This document shows positions 1 through 9,016 of a DNA stretch of 64,000 bases, one piece after another. The position numbers were made by a program, and so were the translations under genes. The notes under the pieces were generated by a model. It had not been told where the DNA came from. It did not search any database and worked only from the letters and a program-made list of their open reading frames with translations. Position 1 is the first letter of the stretch. Every line of letters starts with the position of its first letter. Source of the stretch: Paenibacillus sp. (GTDB lineage Bacteria; Bacillota; Bacilli; Paenibacillales; Paenibacillaceae); contig JAILZT010000009.1 of NCBI GenBank assembly GCA_023512345.1, positions 124,001 through 188,000 on the forward strand, read 5' to 3'.

Positions 1-773
1 CTATTTTGCAGGGAGTGATTCGCAACCCTTTGGCCTCACCGGATGTAACAGGAGTTACAGAGGGAGCCTCACTAGGAGCCGTGCTCTTTATTTTCCTAGC
101 GGGTGGCACGGTGTCGATTCATTGGATGCCGCTGGCTTCCATTGGTGGAGCGCTCGCCGTTACTGCGTTGTTGTACGTCTTGTCCTGGAAGCAGGGGGTT
201 GAGCCGCTGCGGTTAGTTCTAATTGGAATAGGGTTATCGGCTGCTATTAAGTCCGTGTCCTATATGTTAATTATCTCAGGTCCTATGCAGCTGGCGGATC
301 GTTCCTTAATTTTTATGAGTGGAAGTATCTACGGTATTTCATGGGATAAGGATGTGCTCACACTGCTGCCTTGGGTGTTAATTCTTCTCCCAATCACTTG
401 GTTCCAGGCCCGTAACGTCAATATTCAAATGCTTGGTGATGATGTGGCCAACAGTGCGGGAGCCCATGTACAGAAGCATCGTTTGATATTAATTGTTCTA
501 AGTGTGGCCCTCGCTGGGTCTGCCGTTGCTATTGGCGGGGCAATTGCCTTCATAGGATTAATGGCGCCGCATATGGCGCGTAAGCTTGTAGGATCTTCCT
601 TTGGCAGTGTGCTTCCGGTCAGTGCGTTGCTTGGAGCGTTAATTTTGCTGGTGGCAGATCTGGTAGCTCGTACAGCTTTCTTACCACGTGACGTACCAGC
701 CGGGGTATTAACTGCGGCGATTGGAGCACCGTTCTTTATGTACCTGCTCTACCGTAACCGAAATCGCTATTAG
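1..773 (+). CDS. FecCD-family siderophore ABC transporter permease (5' truncated)
   Basis: This is the C-terminal ~256 residues of an inner-membrane permease that imports ferric siderophores or a related metal chelate. The reading frame is open to the first base, and the visible protein begins inside the conserved family stretch [16 protein letters not shown], so the true start lies upstream of the window. Several hydrophobic helices follow. The [16 protein letters not shown] segment near residue 190 is the family's loop that contacts the ATPase. The gene ends in NRNRY, and 17 bases later the ATPase gene starts, indicating one operon. The substrate cannot be told from the sequence. Confidence in the family is high. 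Confidence 0.93.
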   Translation, partial: ILQGVIRNPLASPDVTGVTEGASLGAVLFIFLAGGTVSIHWMPLASIGGALAVTALLYVLSWKQGVEPLRLVLIGIGLSAAIKSVSYMLIISGPMQLADRSLIFMSGSIYGISWDKDVLTLLPWVLILLPITWFQARNVNIQMLGDDVANSAGAHVQKHRLILIVLSVALAGSAVAIGGAIAFIGLMAPHMARKLVGSSFGSVLPVSALLGALILLVADLVARTAFLPRDVPAGVLTAAIGAPFFMYLLYRNRNRY

Positions 774-790
774 CTAGGAGGAATACTGCT

Positions 791-1615
791 ATGAGTACAT
801 TGGAAGCGAAAGGCCTCGGATTATCCTATGGAGACCATTACATCTTCGAGAATTTAAATCTGTCCATTCCAAAAGGAAAAATCACCGTATTCATTGGCAG
901 CAACGGATGCGGTAAATCAACACTGCTTCGCTCTATGGCGCGGCTCTTAAAGCCACAGCGTGGTTCAGTATTATTAGATGGAGATAATATAGCTGCTATG
1001 TCCACAAAGGAAGTTGCACGCAAGCTCGCTATTCTGCCGCAAGGGCCGACTGCCCCAGAAGGGTTAACTGTACTTCAGTTGGTCAAACAAGGCCGATACC
1101 CCTACCAAACTTGGCTAAAGCAGTGGTCACATGAAGATGAGTCCATTGTACATAGTGCATTGGAAGCCACCGGTATGAGTGAACTTTCGGAGCGAACAGT
1201 TGATTCGTTATCCGGCGGACAGCGGCAGCGGGCATGGATTGCTATGACCTTGGCGCAGGAGACGCCGATTATATTACTGGATGAGCCGACCACCTATTTA
1301 GATTTGACGCATCAGATCGAAGTGCTAGACTTGCTCTATGAAATGAACGACCGTGATCAGCGGACCATTGTCATGGTGCTTCATGATATCAACCTTGCTT
1401 GCCGTTATGCCGATCATATCGTTGCGATTCGGGATGGTAAAATAGAAGCTCAGGGCTTACCTGGTGAAGTGGTGAACGTGCAATTAATTGAACAGGTTTT
1501 TCGCCTCAAATGTGAGATTATCCCTGACCCGTTGTACGGAACCCCTCTATGTATCCCGCATGATAACAGCAGACTTCGTGCCGCCCGGGCTGCTCAGCAG
1601 CATAAGGCACTGTAA
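791..1615 (+). CDS. FecE-type siderophore ABC transporter ATP-binding protein
   Basis: 274-residue cytoplasmic ATPase that powers the preceding FecCD permease. Walker A is GSNGCGKST at about residues 36-44, the Q-loop is at LPQGP, the signature is LSGGQRQR near 140, Walker B is IILLDEPT near 160, and the switch histidine is in VLHDIN. Length and motif order match siderophore-importer ATPases of the FhuC/FecE/YusV type. The start is an ATG preceded by AGGAGG about 8 bases upstream (in ctaggaggaatactgct). No binding-protein gene is visible downstream; it may lie upstream of the window. A terminator-like hairpin follows at about 1636. Confidence 0.95.
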   Translation: MSTLEAKGLGLSYGDHYIFENLNLSIPKGKITVFIGSNGCGKSTLLRSMARLLKPQRGSVLLDGDNIAAMSTKEVARKLAILPQGPTAPEGLTVLQLVKQGRYPYQTWLKQWSHEDESIVHSALEATGMSELSERTVDSLSGGQRQRAWIAMTLAQETPIILLDEPTTYLDLTHQIEVLDLLYEMNDRDQRTIVMVLHDINLACRYADHIVAIRDGKIEAQGLPGEVVNVQLIEQVFRLKCEIIPDPLYGTPLCIPHDNSRLRAARAAQQHKAL

Positions 1616-1635
1616 TTGTATAAATGGAAAAATGG

Positions 1636-1684
1636 AGGTGTCCCAAAAGCCGCACAAATGGCTAGTGAGACAGCTCTTTTTTTT
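1636..1684 (+). terminator. Intrinsic terminator after the siderophore ABC genes
   Basis: A GTGTCCC/GAGACA-type stem encloses a second AGCC/GGCT stem, followed by nine or ten T residues. The same hairpin architecture and much of its sequence recur at 19063-19110, also next to a TTAGAGGG-type repeat. Confidence 0.7.
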
Positions 1685-1985
1685 GGCTCAACACCAAAAT
1701 CAGCGCTAGGCAGGTGACGGGAAGGGCAGAAAGAGCCTTTATATCCCGATAGAGGGATTTTCTCCCTCTAATTCTGCGCCCGGCACCACATTTGGGTAAT
1801 TAGAGGGAATTTCGCCCGCTAATTTTGAGGAAATGCCGCTTTGAGGCGATATGGCTAAGATTAGAGGGGTATTTTCCCTTTAATCTCAAAATAAAGGCGT
1901 TTCGGTCGGTATTAGTGGGCATTTTTCCCTCTAATTCGCCGAAGAACTGGTCCGCAACCCCGAATGGGCTGCCTGTAAGGTGTAG
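1685..1985 (+). repeat. Dispersed repeat family A, copy 1 (TTAGAGGG palindromes)
   Basis: This fills most of the 540-base gap between the ABC operon and the hydrolase gene. It holds several units of the form TTAGAGGG...CCCTCTAA or the variant CCCTTTAATCT, which can form hairpins. The whole stretch, from GGCTCAACACC to GGTCCGCAACCCCGA, recurs in opposite orientation at 51785-52106 with long identical blocks such as AATTTCGCCCGCTAATTTTG. No supported ORF runs through it. The rest of the gap (1986-2156) is AT-rich and probably holds the promoter of the next gene. Confidence 0.85.
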
Positions 1986-2156
1986 TTTCCGAAACCCGGT
2001 GTGACACCGCCTACCCCTGTCTTGTAACATAAAGTGAACCATTCCAAAAAATAATTATTACAATGTGTAAAGTGAAAATATTTATTATTGGTATAACATA
2101 TATAGAAAGCAGTTATTCATTGGATTTCACCTAAATGTTCGAACGGAGATGATGGG

Positions 2157-3392
2157 ATGCAGTTGGAAAAATTAACGGTGGACGGCGAGCGACTGAAGAA
2201 TACCATCGAGACCTTTGCGGATTTTGGGCGTACAGACAAGAATGGTGTGACACGGCTTTCTTTATCGCAAGAGGATATCAAAGTACGCGAGTACTTCCGT
2301 TCCTGCTGTGAGGAGCTGGGGATGACCGTCAAGGTTGATGATATGGGTACCATGTATGCGACGCTTGCGGGTGCTCAGGAGAAACCTCCTATCGTCATTG
2401 GATCGCACATGGATACTGTGAAAAAAGGCGGCAGATTTGATGGGGTGCTGGGAGTCATCGCCGGTCTTGAGATTGTAAGGACACTGGTGGATCAAGGGAT
2501 TACCCCGGAGATTCCCATCACCGTTGTGAACTTTACCAATGAAGAGGGAGCCCGCTTCGAGCCTTCGATGATGGCATCCGGTGTCTTGTCGGGGAAATTT
2601 GATAAGACCCTCATGCTGAGCAAAAAAGACCCGGAGGGCACCACTTTTCAAGAAGCCCTAGAAGCAAGTGGATATGCTGGCGATGCTGCCAACCGAATTC
2701 AGGAAGCTGCGGCTTATCTGGAGCTGCATATTGAACAGGGTCCCGTATTGGAGAGAGAGAACTTAACCATTGGTTTGGTAGATTGTGTTGTGGGCATGGC
2801 TTGTTATGAAATTGAAGTGACTGGTGAATCTGATCATGCGGGTACAACACCTATGGAGATGCGGAAGGATGCCTTATTTGCGGCGAACGACCTCATTACA
2901 GAACTTCGAAATAAGCTTGGGGTGCTCGATTCCGAACTGGTATATACGATGGGACGCATGAACGTTCTCCCTAATATTCATACAGTTATTCCGAATAAGG
3001 TTATTTTCACTGTGGAAGCCAGACATAAGGATATGGACGTGGTTCGCGAAGTCGAAGCCATCATTCAAGGTCTACCTGCGCTGCAAGGGGAATGTGAAGT
3101 TAAGGGAACCAAGCTTTGGGGCCGCGATACTGTATGGTTTGATCCCCGAATTTGTGATCTGGTGGAGCAGGCGACTTTGAACTTAGGGTATTCCAATAAA
3201 AAAATGGCCAGTGGTGCTGGTCATGATGCTCAATTCGTGGCTAGTTTTCTTCCATCAGCGATGGTGTTTGTACCTAGTGTTAATGGAAAAAGCCATTGTG
3301 AAGAAGAATTAACCTCTTATGAGGATTGTGAGAAGGGGATAAATGTCCTGATGGAAACGGTGCTATTGTTGTTAAAAAATATGAAAGTATAA
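2157..3392 (+). CDS. M20-family Zn-dependent amidohydrolase (N-carbamoyl-amino acid hydrolase / allantoate amidohydrolase type)
   Basis: 411-residue cytoplasmic metallo-hydrolase of the hydantoinase/carbamoylase branch of peptidase family M20. It removes a carbamoyl or similar group from N-carbamoyl amino acids or ureido acids. The binuclear metal site is recognisable: GSHMDT, FDGVLG, NEEGARF, LHIEQGP, and a C-terminal GAGHDAQ histidine. The dimerisation insert, starting near GLVDCVVGMACYEIEVTGES, is present. Length is typical (about 410). The start ATG is preceded by GGAG 8-9 bases upstream. It stands alone between two non-coding gaps, so context does not settle the substrate; AmaB-like, HyuC-like and AllC-like roles remain possible. 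Confidence 0.9.
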   Translation: MQLEKLTVDGERLKNTIETFADFGRTDKNGVTRLSLSQEDIKVREYFRSCCEELGMTVKVDDMGTMYATLAGAQEKPPIVIGSHMDTVKKGGRFDGVLGVIAGLEIVRTLVDQGITPEIPITVVNFTNEEGARFEPSMMASGVLSGKFDKTLMLSKKDPEGTTFQEALEASGYAGDAANRIQEAAAYLELHIEQGPVLERENLTIGLVDCVVGMACYEIEVTGESDHAGTTPMEMRKDALFAANDLITELRNKLGVLDSELVYTMGRMNVLPNIHTVIPNKVIFTVEARHKDMDVVREVEAIIQGLPALQGECEVKGTKLWGRDTVWFDPRICDLVEQATLNLGYSNKKMASGAGHDAQFVASFLPSAMVFVPSVNGKSHCEEELTSYEDCEKGINVLMETVLLLLKNMKV

Positions 3393-3570
3393 GTTTTCGG
3401 TATACCTTGCTTATATTTCTACGAGAAACGGATACCTGAAAGCAAAATGTAGATATCGGATCCATTATGCATGTTATGTTTATGAGACTAAACATACCTT
3501 TATCTGCCTTGATATGAACTTGATGTTACCTTTGTGCACAGCGATACTGTACTCCTTCAGTTTTACTGAC

Positions 3571-3605
3571 AGCCCGCTCCTTGAGCGGGTTGTTTGTGTT
3601 TTTAT
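3571..3605 (+). terminator. Intrinsic terminator after the M20 hydrolase
   Basis: CCCGCTC/GAGCGGG stem with a TTGA-type loop at 3573-3589, followed by a T-rich tail. It lies about 180 bases after the stop codon. Confidence 0.75.
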
Positions 3606-3635
3606 ACTTTTGCATAAAATGTACAGGTGAAAAGT

Positions 3636-3766
3636 AACGAAGGAGAAGTTTGGAACTGTAGGAGCGCCAGCGCTCGCCTTTGTCTGCGGATTTCAACCGC
3701 GATCAGCGGTACAATTGAAGAAATCTGGAGACAACAGCGACCGAAAGTCCAAACATTCACCGTAGT
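3636..3766 (+). repeat. Dispersed structured repeat family B, copy 1
   Basis: This ~130-base element in the gap before ald is similar over its full length to 19370-19501. It folds as nested stems: TTTGGAACT (3649) with AGTCCAAA (3746); GTCTGCGGATTTC (3682) with GAAATCTGGAGAC (3720); and an apical ACCGC/GCGGT hairpin at 3696-3710. The other copy keeps these stems although its sequence differs. A short overlapping ORF has no family resemblance and no good ribosome-binding site. The rest of the 3393-3939 gap holds the terminator at 3571 and an AT-rich stretch in front of ald. Confidence 0.8.
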
Positions 3767-3939
3767 TACGGCTAGTTACCGGACATCTTTTTTGTTTAAG
3801 TGTATTTGTGATAAATAGTCCCATTGTGTAAAAACACAATCATGGCAGATAAAGTTTTTCTTTTTCAACAAAATGGTAAAACAATTGATATGTTATGATT
3901 CTTTACATAAGAGACACACACAAGACGGGAGAGATTATA

Positions 3940-5073
3940 ATGATTATTGGAATTCCTAAAGAAATTAAAAATAATGAAAATCGTGTAGGCATTACACCGG
4001 CTGGTGTAGTCACTCTACTTAGAGCAGGTCATGAGGTTTTGATTGAAACAGGCGCCGGCCTGGGAAGTGGATTTCTGAACGAGGAGTATGAAGTAGCTGG
4101 AGCCAAGCTGATTGAGGATGCCGGGGCACTTTGGGGTGCTTCCGAAATGGTCATTAAGGTAAAAGAACCGCTGGTGAGCGAATATGAGTATTTCCGTCCA
4201 GGCTTGATACTGTTCACTTACCTGCATCTTGCACCAGAGCCGGATTTGGCAGCAGCGCTTCAACAGCATGGCGTGATTGCCGTTGCTTACGAGACGGTGG
4301 TGGATGGACGAACATTACCACTGTTAACACCAATGAGTGAAGTAGCAGGACGCATGTCGGTTCAACTGGGGGCCCAATTTCTGCAAAAGAACTACGGCGG
4401 ACAAGGCATTCTTCTCTCCGGTGTTCCTGGGGTAAGCAGAGGCAAAGTCAGCATTATTGGCGGTGGTGTGGTGGGTACAAATGCGGCTAAGATGGCGATC
4501 GGCTTGGGTGCGGATGTTACGATTGTTGACCTAAGCGCAGATAGATTACGCCAGCTGGATGATATTTTTGGCTCACAAATTAATACGCTTATTTCGAACC
4601 CCTCTAACATTGCCAAGGCTGTAGCGGAAGCTGATCTGCTGGTAGGTGCTGTTCTCATTCCAGGTGCCAAAGCCCCTAAACTTATTACCGAAGAGATGGT
4701 CAAAACCATGAAGCCAGGCTCTGTGATTGTGGATGTTGCTATTGACCAAGGCGGGATTGTAGAAACCATCGACAGAGTGACCACACATGATAACCCTGTA
4801 TTTGAGAAATTCGGAGTGCTTCATTATTCGGTAGCCAATATGCCGGGTGCAGTTGCCAAAACCTCCACCATTGCATTAACGAATGTCACCATTCCCTATG
4901 CGCTGCAAATTGCCAATAAAGGCGTGATTAAGGCTATCGAAGAAAACGCTGGATTGAAAAGCGGTGTTAACGTAGCTTATGGAAAAATTACTTGCGAAGC
5001 CGTTGCAGAAGCTCTTGGGGAAGAGTATTACACAGTAGAGCAGGCGTTGGAGCAAGAGCCTACACTAATCTAA
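3940..5073 (+). CDS. ald: Alanine dehydrogenase
   Basis: 377-residue cytoplasmic enzyme that interconverts L-alanine and pyruvate plus ammonia with NAD. It serves alanine catabolism, including during sporulation in Bacillus. The N-terminus [17 protein letters not shown] is diagnostic. The substrate lysine lies in KVKEP, the Rossmann fold is at [15 protein letters not shown] (about residue 170), and the family segment [11 protein letters not shown] is near the C-terminus. An in-frame codon 45 bases upstream extends the frame, but the ATG at 3940 has GGGAGAG at ideal spacing and matches the family start. The next gene is a PucR-type regulator resembling AdeR, the known activator of ald in Bacillus subtilis. 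Confidence 0.97.
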   Translation: MIIGIPKEIKNNENRVGITPAGVVTLLRAGHEVLIETGAGLGSGFLNEEYEVAGAKLIEDAGALWGASEMVIKVKEPLVSEYEYFRPGLILFTYLHLAPEPDLAAALQQHGVIAVAYETVVDGRTLPLLTPMSEVAGRMSVQLGAQFLQKNYGGQGILLSGVPGVSRGKVSIIGGGVVGTNAAKMAIGLGADVTIVDLSADRLRQLDDIFGSQINTLISNPSNIAKAVAEADLLVGAVLIPGAKAPKLITEEMVKTMKPGSVIVDVAIDQGGIVETIDRVTTHDNPVFEKFGVLHYSVANMPGAVAKTSTIALTNVTIPYALQIANKGVIKAIEENAGLKSGVNVAYGKITCEAVAEALGEEYYTVEQALEQEPTLI

Positions 5074-5089
5074 ATAGGTAACATATAGG

Positions 5090-5126
5090 GAACAGTCCAA
5101 TCGAATGGTGGGCTGTTCTTTTTTTA
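5090..5126 (+). terminator. Intrinsic terminator after ald
   Basis: GAACAGTCC/GGGCTGTTC stem followed by seven T residues. It separates ald from the regulator gene downstream. Confidence 0.85.
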
Positions 5127-5212
5127 TATGTCCTATAGTCAGCTTGGGATAAAGCATACTATAATAAAAACACTCTATTGTACTGCTATTCTTCAGGTTG
5201 AGGTGGGGACAT

Positions 5213-6478
5213 TTGACAGGTTCGGATCTATCCTTTGATCGATTTTTTGACAGCATGGAATCCTTGGCAGACACCATTAGCGAAGCGCTTCAGTCTCAAG
5301 TCACTATTGAAGACAGCAACCACCATGTAATTGGATACAGTTCACATCACACCGAAAGTGATCCCGCTAGAATATCTACGATTATCGGCAAACATGTGCC
5401 TAATCATGTAATCATTGGTCTTCGCAAAAAAGGAGTTATGCAGCAGCTGGAAAATACCACACAAGCCATCCGTATTCCTGCGGTTATGGAGGTGGGGCTC
5501 GGTCCTCGGCTGGCGATATGTATCAAGAATCATAAGGAAATTCTTGGTTACATATGGGTAGTCGATGCAGGGAATTTGGAAGCAGGGCATGCAGAGAGCA
5601 TTGTGGAGAAGGCTGCCAGTATTGCCGGCCGTTATTTGCTGAAGCAGCGGGGCTGGAAAATGAAGCAGGAGAAAACGCAGGAGGATTTTTTTTGGAAGCT
5701 TCTAACCTCGCATTATGATTCAGAAAGTGCAATCAAGCAGGAAGCAGAAGCCTGGACGATTCTACTGCCGAGCAGCTATTATATCGCTGTATTTGAGAGT
5801 AACAAGGTGATCGATGATCATTTTGTATTAAGGTTTCGGCAAGCTATGACCTCTTACAACGGTGTTCGTCCGCTGCTGCTTACTGTAGAGCACAATCGCC
5901 TAATCGTTCTATATTCCATGATCTATCCTGTCGGAGGCACGGATGCCCTTTCCTCGTTTTTGTGTAAGTTTGTCGAGGGCATAGCTAAGAGCGAGGGTTG
6001 CCGTATGTTGGCGGGCTGCAGTCTTGATTATGGTGAATATACGTCGGTTGCCCTTGCGTATCGGGAAGCTGTCTCCATCCTAGAGATCAGGAAGCTTCTC
6101 CCTTTTCATGCCCGGGATTTATTACTGTATGAAGATACGGGGTTTTGGGCTTATTTTCCGGCAATTATGGATCATAAAGGATCTCGAACTCGTAGAAGTC
6201 CCTTGCTGCATCTGCTCAAGGAGCATGACCGCGAGCACAAAAGTGATTTCTTGAAAACAGTGGCTGTCTACTTGTCACTTGACGGGAATCTGAAGGAATC
6301 CGCCTCTTTCTTGCATATTCACACCAACACGTTGATGTATAGATTAAACCGGATCGCTGAGATTACAGGAAAAAACCTGAAGGATACGGATTACCGCATC
6401 TCGATCTATTTGGATCTGTTAACCGAGGAGACTAGCCAATTGAATCAATGGTTTGCGGAGCTTTCGGGAAAAGAATAA
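5213..6478 (+). CDS. adeR: PucR/CdaR-type transcriptional regulator, probable alanine-dehydrogenase activator
   Basis: About 421-residue DNA-binding regulator. The N-terminal half is an effector-binding region that reads like a degenerate GAF/PucR sensor (residues ~10-140). The C-terminus carries the PucR-type helix-turn-helix: LKESASFLHIHTNTLMYRLN, then RIAEITGKNL. I place the start at the TTG at 5213, because GAGGTGGGG sits just upstream; an in-frame TTG at 5198 overlaps that Shine-Dalgarno sequence. In B. subtilis the PucR-type protein AdeR activates ald and is encoded beside it. The same neighbourhood here supports that role, though the order is tandem with a terminator between. The gene assignment is inference from family plus position. 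Confidence 0.78.
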   Translation: MTGSDLSFDRFFDSMESLADTISEALQSQVTIEDSNHHVIGYSSHHTESDPARISTIIGKHVPNHVIIGLRKKGVMQQLENTTQAIRIPAVMEVGLGPRLAICIKNHKEILGYIWVVDAGNLEAGHAESIVEKAASIAGRYLLKQRGWKMKQEKTQEDFFWKLLTSHYDSESAIKQEAEAWTILLPSSYYIAVFESNKVIDDHFVLRFRQAMTSYNGVRPLLLTVEHNRLIVLYSMIYPVGGTDALSSFLCKFVEGIAKSEGCRMLAGCSLDYGEYTSVALAYREAVSILEIRKLLPFHARDLLLYEDTGFWAYFPAIMDHKGSRTRRSPLLHLLKEHDREHKSDFLKTVAVYLSLDGNLKESASFLHIHTNTLMYRLNRIAEITGKNLKDTDYRISIYLDLLTEETSQLNQWFAELSGKE

Positions 6479-6535
6479 TAAAGGCGATAGACCCACGACT
6501 TTTGGTAGTTGGGGGTTCTATCGCCTTTTATTATT
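6479..6535. terminator. Bidirectional terminator between converging genes
   Basis: AAAGGCGATAGA/TCTATCGCCTTT stem with A-rich and T-rich flanks. It can end both the regulator gene on the left and the GGDEF gene on the right. Confidence 0.88.
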
Positions 6536-6553
6536 AAAAGCCCTACCGCTGTA

Positions 6554-7789
6554 CTACTCTACAGTCTCAAGCTTCGAAGATACCCTGTTTCGTCCAAGAA
6601 CCTTGGATTCAAGCAGCAGTTGATCTGCAAAGACATAAGCTTTCTCTATGGACATTTTCGGGTTAATTTTATAGTAGTATAAGCCGAAAGAGGCTGTGTA
6701 GGTAATCTCTATATTTTGTTCATTGTACTCGGCTTTAACCGAGCTTGATTGTATTTCCTGCAGGATCTCTTGAACCAAATTGAGAGTTTGCTCGAAGGTT
6801 TTATTTCTCATGAAAATAGTAAATTCCTCACCACCGCTTCTAAAAAGGATATCATCCTCATTTAAATGTGAGGTTAAGGTATCGGCAAAATGCTGAATAA
6901 CACGATCCCCGACGGCATGATTATAGGCATCGTTAATTTTTTTGAATTTATCGATGTCGGCGACTGCAATTCCAATCCACTCTTCGCCTTGCTCCAACTC
7001 TTTCATTGTCTTATCCATGTATGAACGATTGAAGGTACCCGTTAAGAAATCCTGATAGGCCATTTGCTCGAACTTGTCCCGTTCAAACTTATTTTGAACA
7101 CTTTGAGATTTGGAATAAAAAGAGCGGCTCACAATGTAATTCAGAAGGAACACGCTGATTAATCGGTCCCAGTGACCTTCTTGGAGAAATAACAGCAACA
7201 GCCCGTTCGAAATGGCTATTTTTGCTACATCCAGCAAACTTCTATTTCCGATGTAAAGGCTAATGACTTCCCGGTGTGTAGTGATATCTCTAGAGATCCA
7301 ACAGGTTATCGATATAAAAGTAGAGGATAATATACTAGAAATTACAGTTAGCAGAAACATCAATAACCAGAAACCGAAGGGAAAGCTTGTAAAACTAGGG
7401 TACCAATATTGGTATAAGTAATAGGTGATCGAACCCGTTAAGGTAAAGGAGCCTATGTTGTAAAAGGTATCCAAAAACTCTTCGGGATCGTCAGTCTTGG
7501 TAAGTTTTTTATACACATATACAGTGACCCTATAAAGGGCTTCAAATATAAAGGTACCAAAGGGTCCGGAAAATATACCCAACGAGGCAGTGTAGCTAAT
7601 TCCATACTCGATGTTTGAATTGCGGTTGGTGCTCACTATACGTAAATGATAATAAATGCTGGAAAAAAACCAGTATACCAGCAAAGCTATTAAATAAGTG
7701 TCACCAGGGATCGTGAGGTGCCCGAAATTCAAGGCAACGGCTATGGAAATGAAAAATAACGAAAAATCGAAAATCCTTGCTTTCGACAT
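6554..7789 (-). CDS. Membrane-bound GGDEF-domain diguanylate cyclase
   Basis: 411-residue membrane protein predicted to make cyclic di-GMP from two GTP. The first ~225 residues hold about six hydrophobic segments forming an N-terminal membrane sensor I cannot assign to a named family. The C-terminal ~160 residues form a GGDEF domain with DFLTGTFNR at its start, the metal and substrate segment VADIDKFKKINDAYNHAVGD, and the active-site loop RSGGEEF, the active GGEEF variant. No RxxD inhibitory site precedes the GGEEF. The start ATG has GGGGAAGGAAAG upstream. It stands alone, converging on the PucR-type gene. Confidence 0.9.
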   Translation of the reverse strand: MSKARIFDFSLFFISIAVALNFGHLTIPGDTYLIALLVYWFFSSIYYHLRIVSTNRNSNIEYGISYTASLGIFSGPFGTFIFEALYRVTVYVYKKLTKTDDPEEFLDTFYNIGSFTLTGSITYYLYQYWYPSFTSFPFGFWLLMFLLTVISSILSSTFISITCWISRDITTHREVISLYIGNRSLLDVAKIAISNGLLLLFLQEGHWDRLISVFLLNYIVSRSFYSKSQSVQNKFERDKFEQMAYQDFLTGTFNRSYMDKTMKELEQGEEWIGIAVADIDKFKKINDAYNHAVGDRVIQHFADTLTSHLNEDDILFRSGGEEFTIFMRNKTFEQTLNLVQEILQEIQSSSVKAEYNEQNIEITYTASFGLYYYKINPKMSIEKAYVFADQLLLESKVLGRNRVSSKLETVE

Positions 7790-7975
7790 AGTTACGAACT
7801 TTCCTTCCCCCTAAAGTGTTGTAACTATTATACTCCAATATTTTTCGGTAAAGAAAAGATATTTATAATTGCCGGCCTCAGTATTCCTTGACAGGAATAT
7901 TCTCTAAATGGTATATTGTTGTTGCTACTACACATACCTTGGAAAAAACTGATTAGTTAAAGGAACATCGAAATC

Positions 7976-8305
7976 ATGGAAACAACAACATTTAGCGCGC
8001 TGGCAGAACCAAACCGCTTACGTATTGTGGAGCTCTTGCTTAGTGTTAACGGACCCTTGACTGTAGGCGAGATCGCAGATCGTCTGGGGCTTCAGCAGCC
8101 TCAAGCATCCAAACATTTGCGTGTTCTGCTGGAAGCCGGATTAGTGGAAGTAGAGGCTGTCGCCAATCGCCGGAATTACAAGCTTCGAGTTGAGCCGCTC
8201 CAAGCCATAGATGTATGGCTAGAGACGTACCGTAAGGTCTGGAATGAAAGATTCGACAATCTGGAGGGTTATCTCCAGAAGCTGCAATCCAAAGAAAATA
8301 AATAA
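7976..8305 (+). CDS. ArsR-family winged-helix regulator
   Basis: 109-residue DNA-binding protein. It has the ArsR-type fold start (FSALAEPNRLRIVELLL) and a recognition helix in QQPQASKHLRVLLEAGLVEVEA, followed by the wing NRRNYKL. No CxC metal-binding motif is visible, so it is of the non-metal type often paired with AHSA1/SRPBCC genes. The gene ends 29 bases before such a partner, and the pair most likely forms an operon. The start has AAGGAACAT upstream. Confidence 0.92.
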   Translation: METTTFSALAEPNRLRIVELLLSVNGPLTVGEIADRLGLQQPQASKHLRVLLEAGLVEVEAVANRRNYKLRVEPLQAIDVWLETYRKVWNERFDNLEGYLQKLQSKENK

Positions 8306-8334
8306 TTACAAATTATTTTTCGGGAGGGATTTTT

Positions 8335-8844
8335 GTGTCGAACACAATGATTAGCAAGATAGAAGGAGACGTATTAATTTTGGAACGCGTCTTTAATGCC
8401 CCGCGCGAGCTTGTATTTAAGGCATTTTCTGAGGCCGAGCATCTTAAGCAATGGTGGGGACCACGCGGTTGGATCCTTCCGGTTTGCAACGTTGATTTTC
8501 GCCCAGGCGGTATCTGGCATTACTGCATGAAGTGTATAGATGAGAAGCAAGGAGATTTTTTCGGAATGGAGTCTTGGGGGAAGGCCGTCTACCACGAGAT
8601 TGTGGAGGGAGAAAAAGTAGTTTATGTGGACTACTTTTCGGATGCAGAGGGTAATGAGACGGAAGGTATGCCATCCTCGCATATTACGATGATCTTTGAA
8701 GAGCAGGATGGCCAAACAAAGCTTATCAGCCGGTCTAAATACACTTCTCCAGAAGCACTTCAAACCGTCATGGACATGGGGATGGAGCAAGGGATTACGG
8801 AGACATGGGATCGTCTTAGCGAACATTTACAGTCGATCCAATAA
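8335..8844 (+). CDS. SRPBCC/AHSA1-domain protein
   Basis: 169-residue cytoplasmic protein of the Aha1-C-like START fold, which binds hydrophobic ligands in a deep cavity. Family hallmarks are ERVFNAPRELVFKAFSEAEHLKQWWGP at residues ~15-42, the FRPGGIWHY strand, and the C-terminal helix with GMEQGITETWDRL. The start is a GTG preceded by GGGAGG. ArsR plus AHSA1 pairs are common in Firmicutes and the regulator usually controls its partner. The ligand is unknown. Confidence 0.92.
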   Translation: MSNTMISKIEGDVLILERVFNAPRELVFKAFSEAEHLKQWWGPRGWILPVCNVDFRPGGIWHYCMKCIDEKQGDFFGMESWGKAVYHEIVEGEKVVYVDYFSDAEGNETEGMPSSHITMIFEEQDGQTKLISRSKYTSPEALQTVMDMGMEQGITETWDRLSEHLQSIQ

Positions 8845-8876
8845 TCCTATAAGGTTCAGTTGTAACTATACATTGA

Positions 8877-8910
8877 GAAAGCCCATCCTGAAGAAGGATG
8901 GGCTTTTCTT
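8877..8910 (+). terminator. Intrinsic terminator after the ArsR/AHSA1 operon
   Basis: AAGCCCATCCT/AGGATGGGCTT stem followed by a short T-rich tail. Confidence 0.88.
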
Positions 8911-9016
8911 GCTTCAAGGGACTATTCAGCCCTATTAGGTGAATACATCTTTTTAGGGTGCAACCTTTTAGGGTAATATACGTTTGAAAAGGTAAGATAA
9001 GGTAAGGGAAAGGGGC

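Noticed and set aside
1488..1709. 73-codon ORF running from the FecE gene into the terminator
   Set aside because: It overlaps the real gene in another frame and crosses the terminator hairpin.
3627..3818. Small ORF over repeat family B copy 1 (and the matching one at 19319-19504)
   Set aside because: The frames are not conserved in the same way as the stems; sequence conservation is better explained by structure than by coding.
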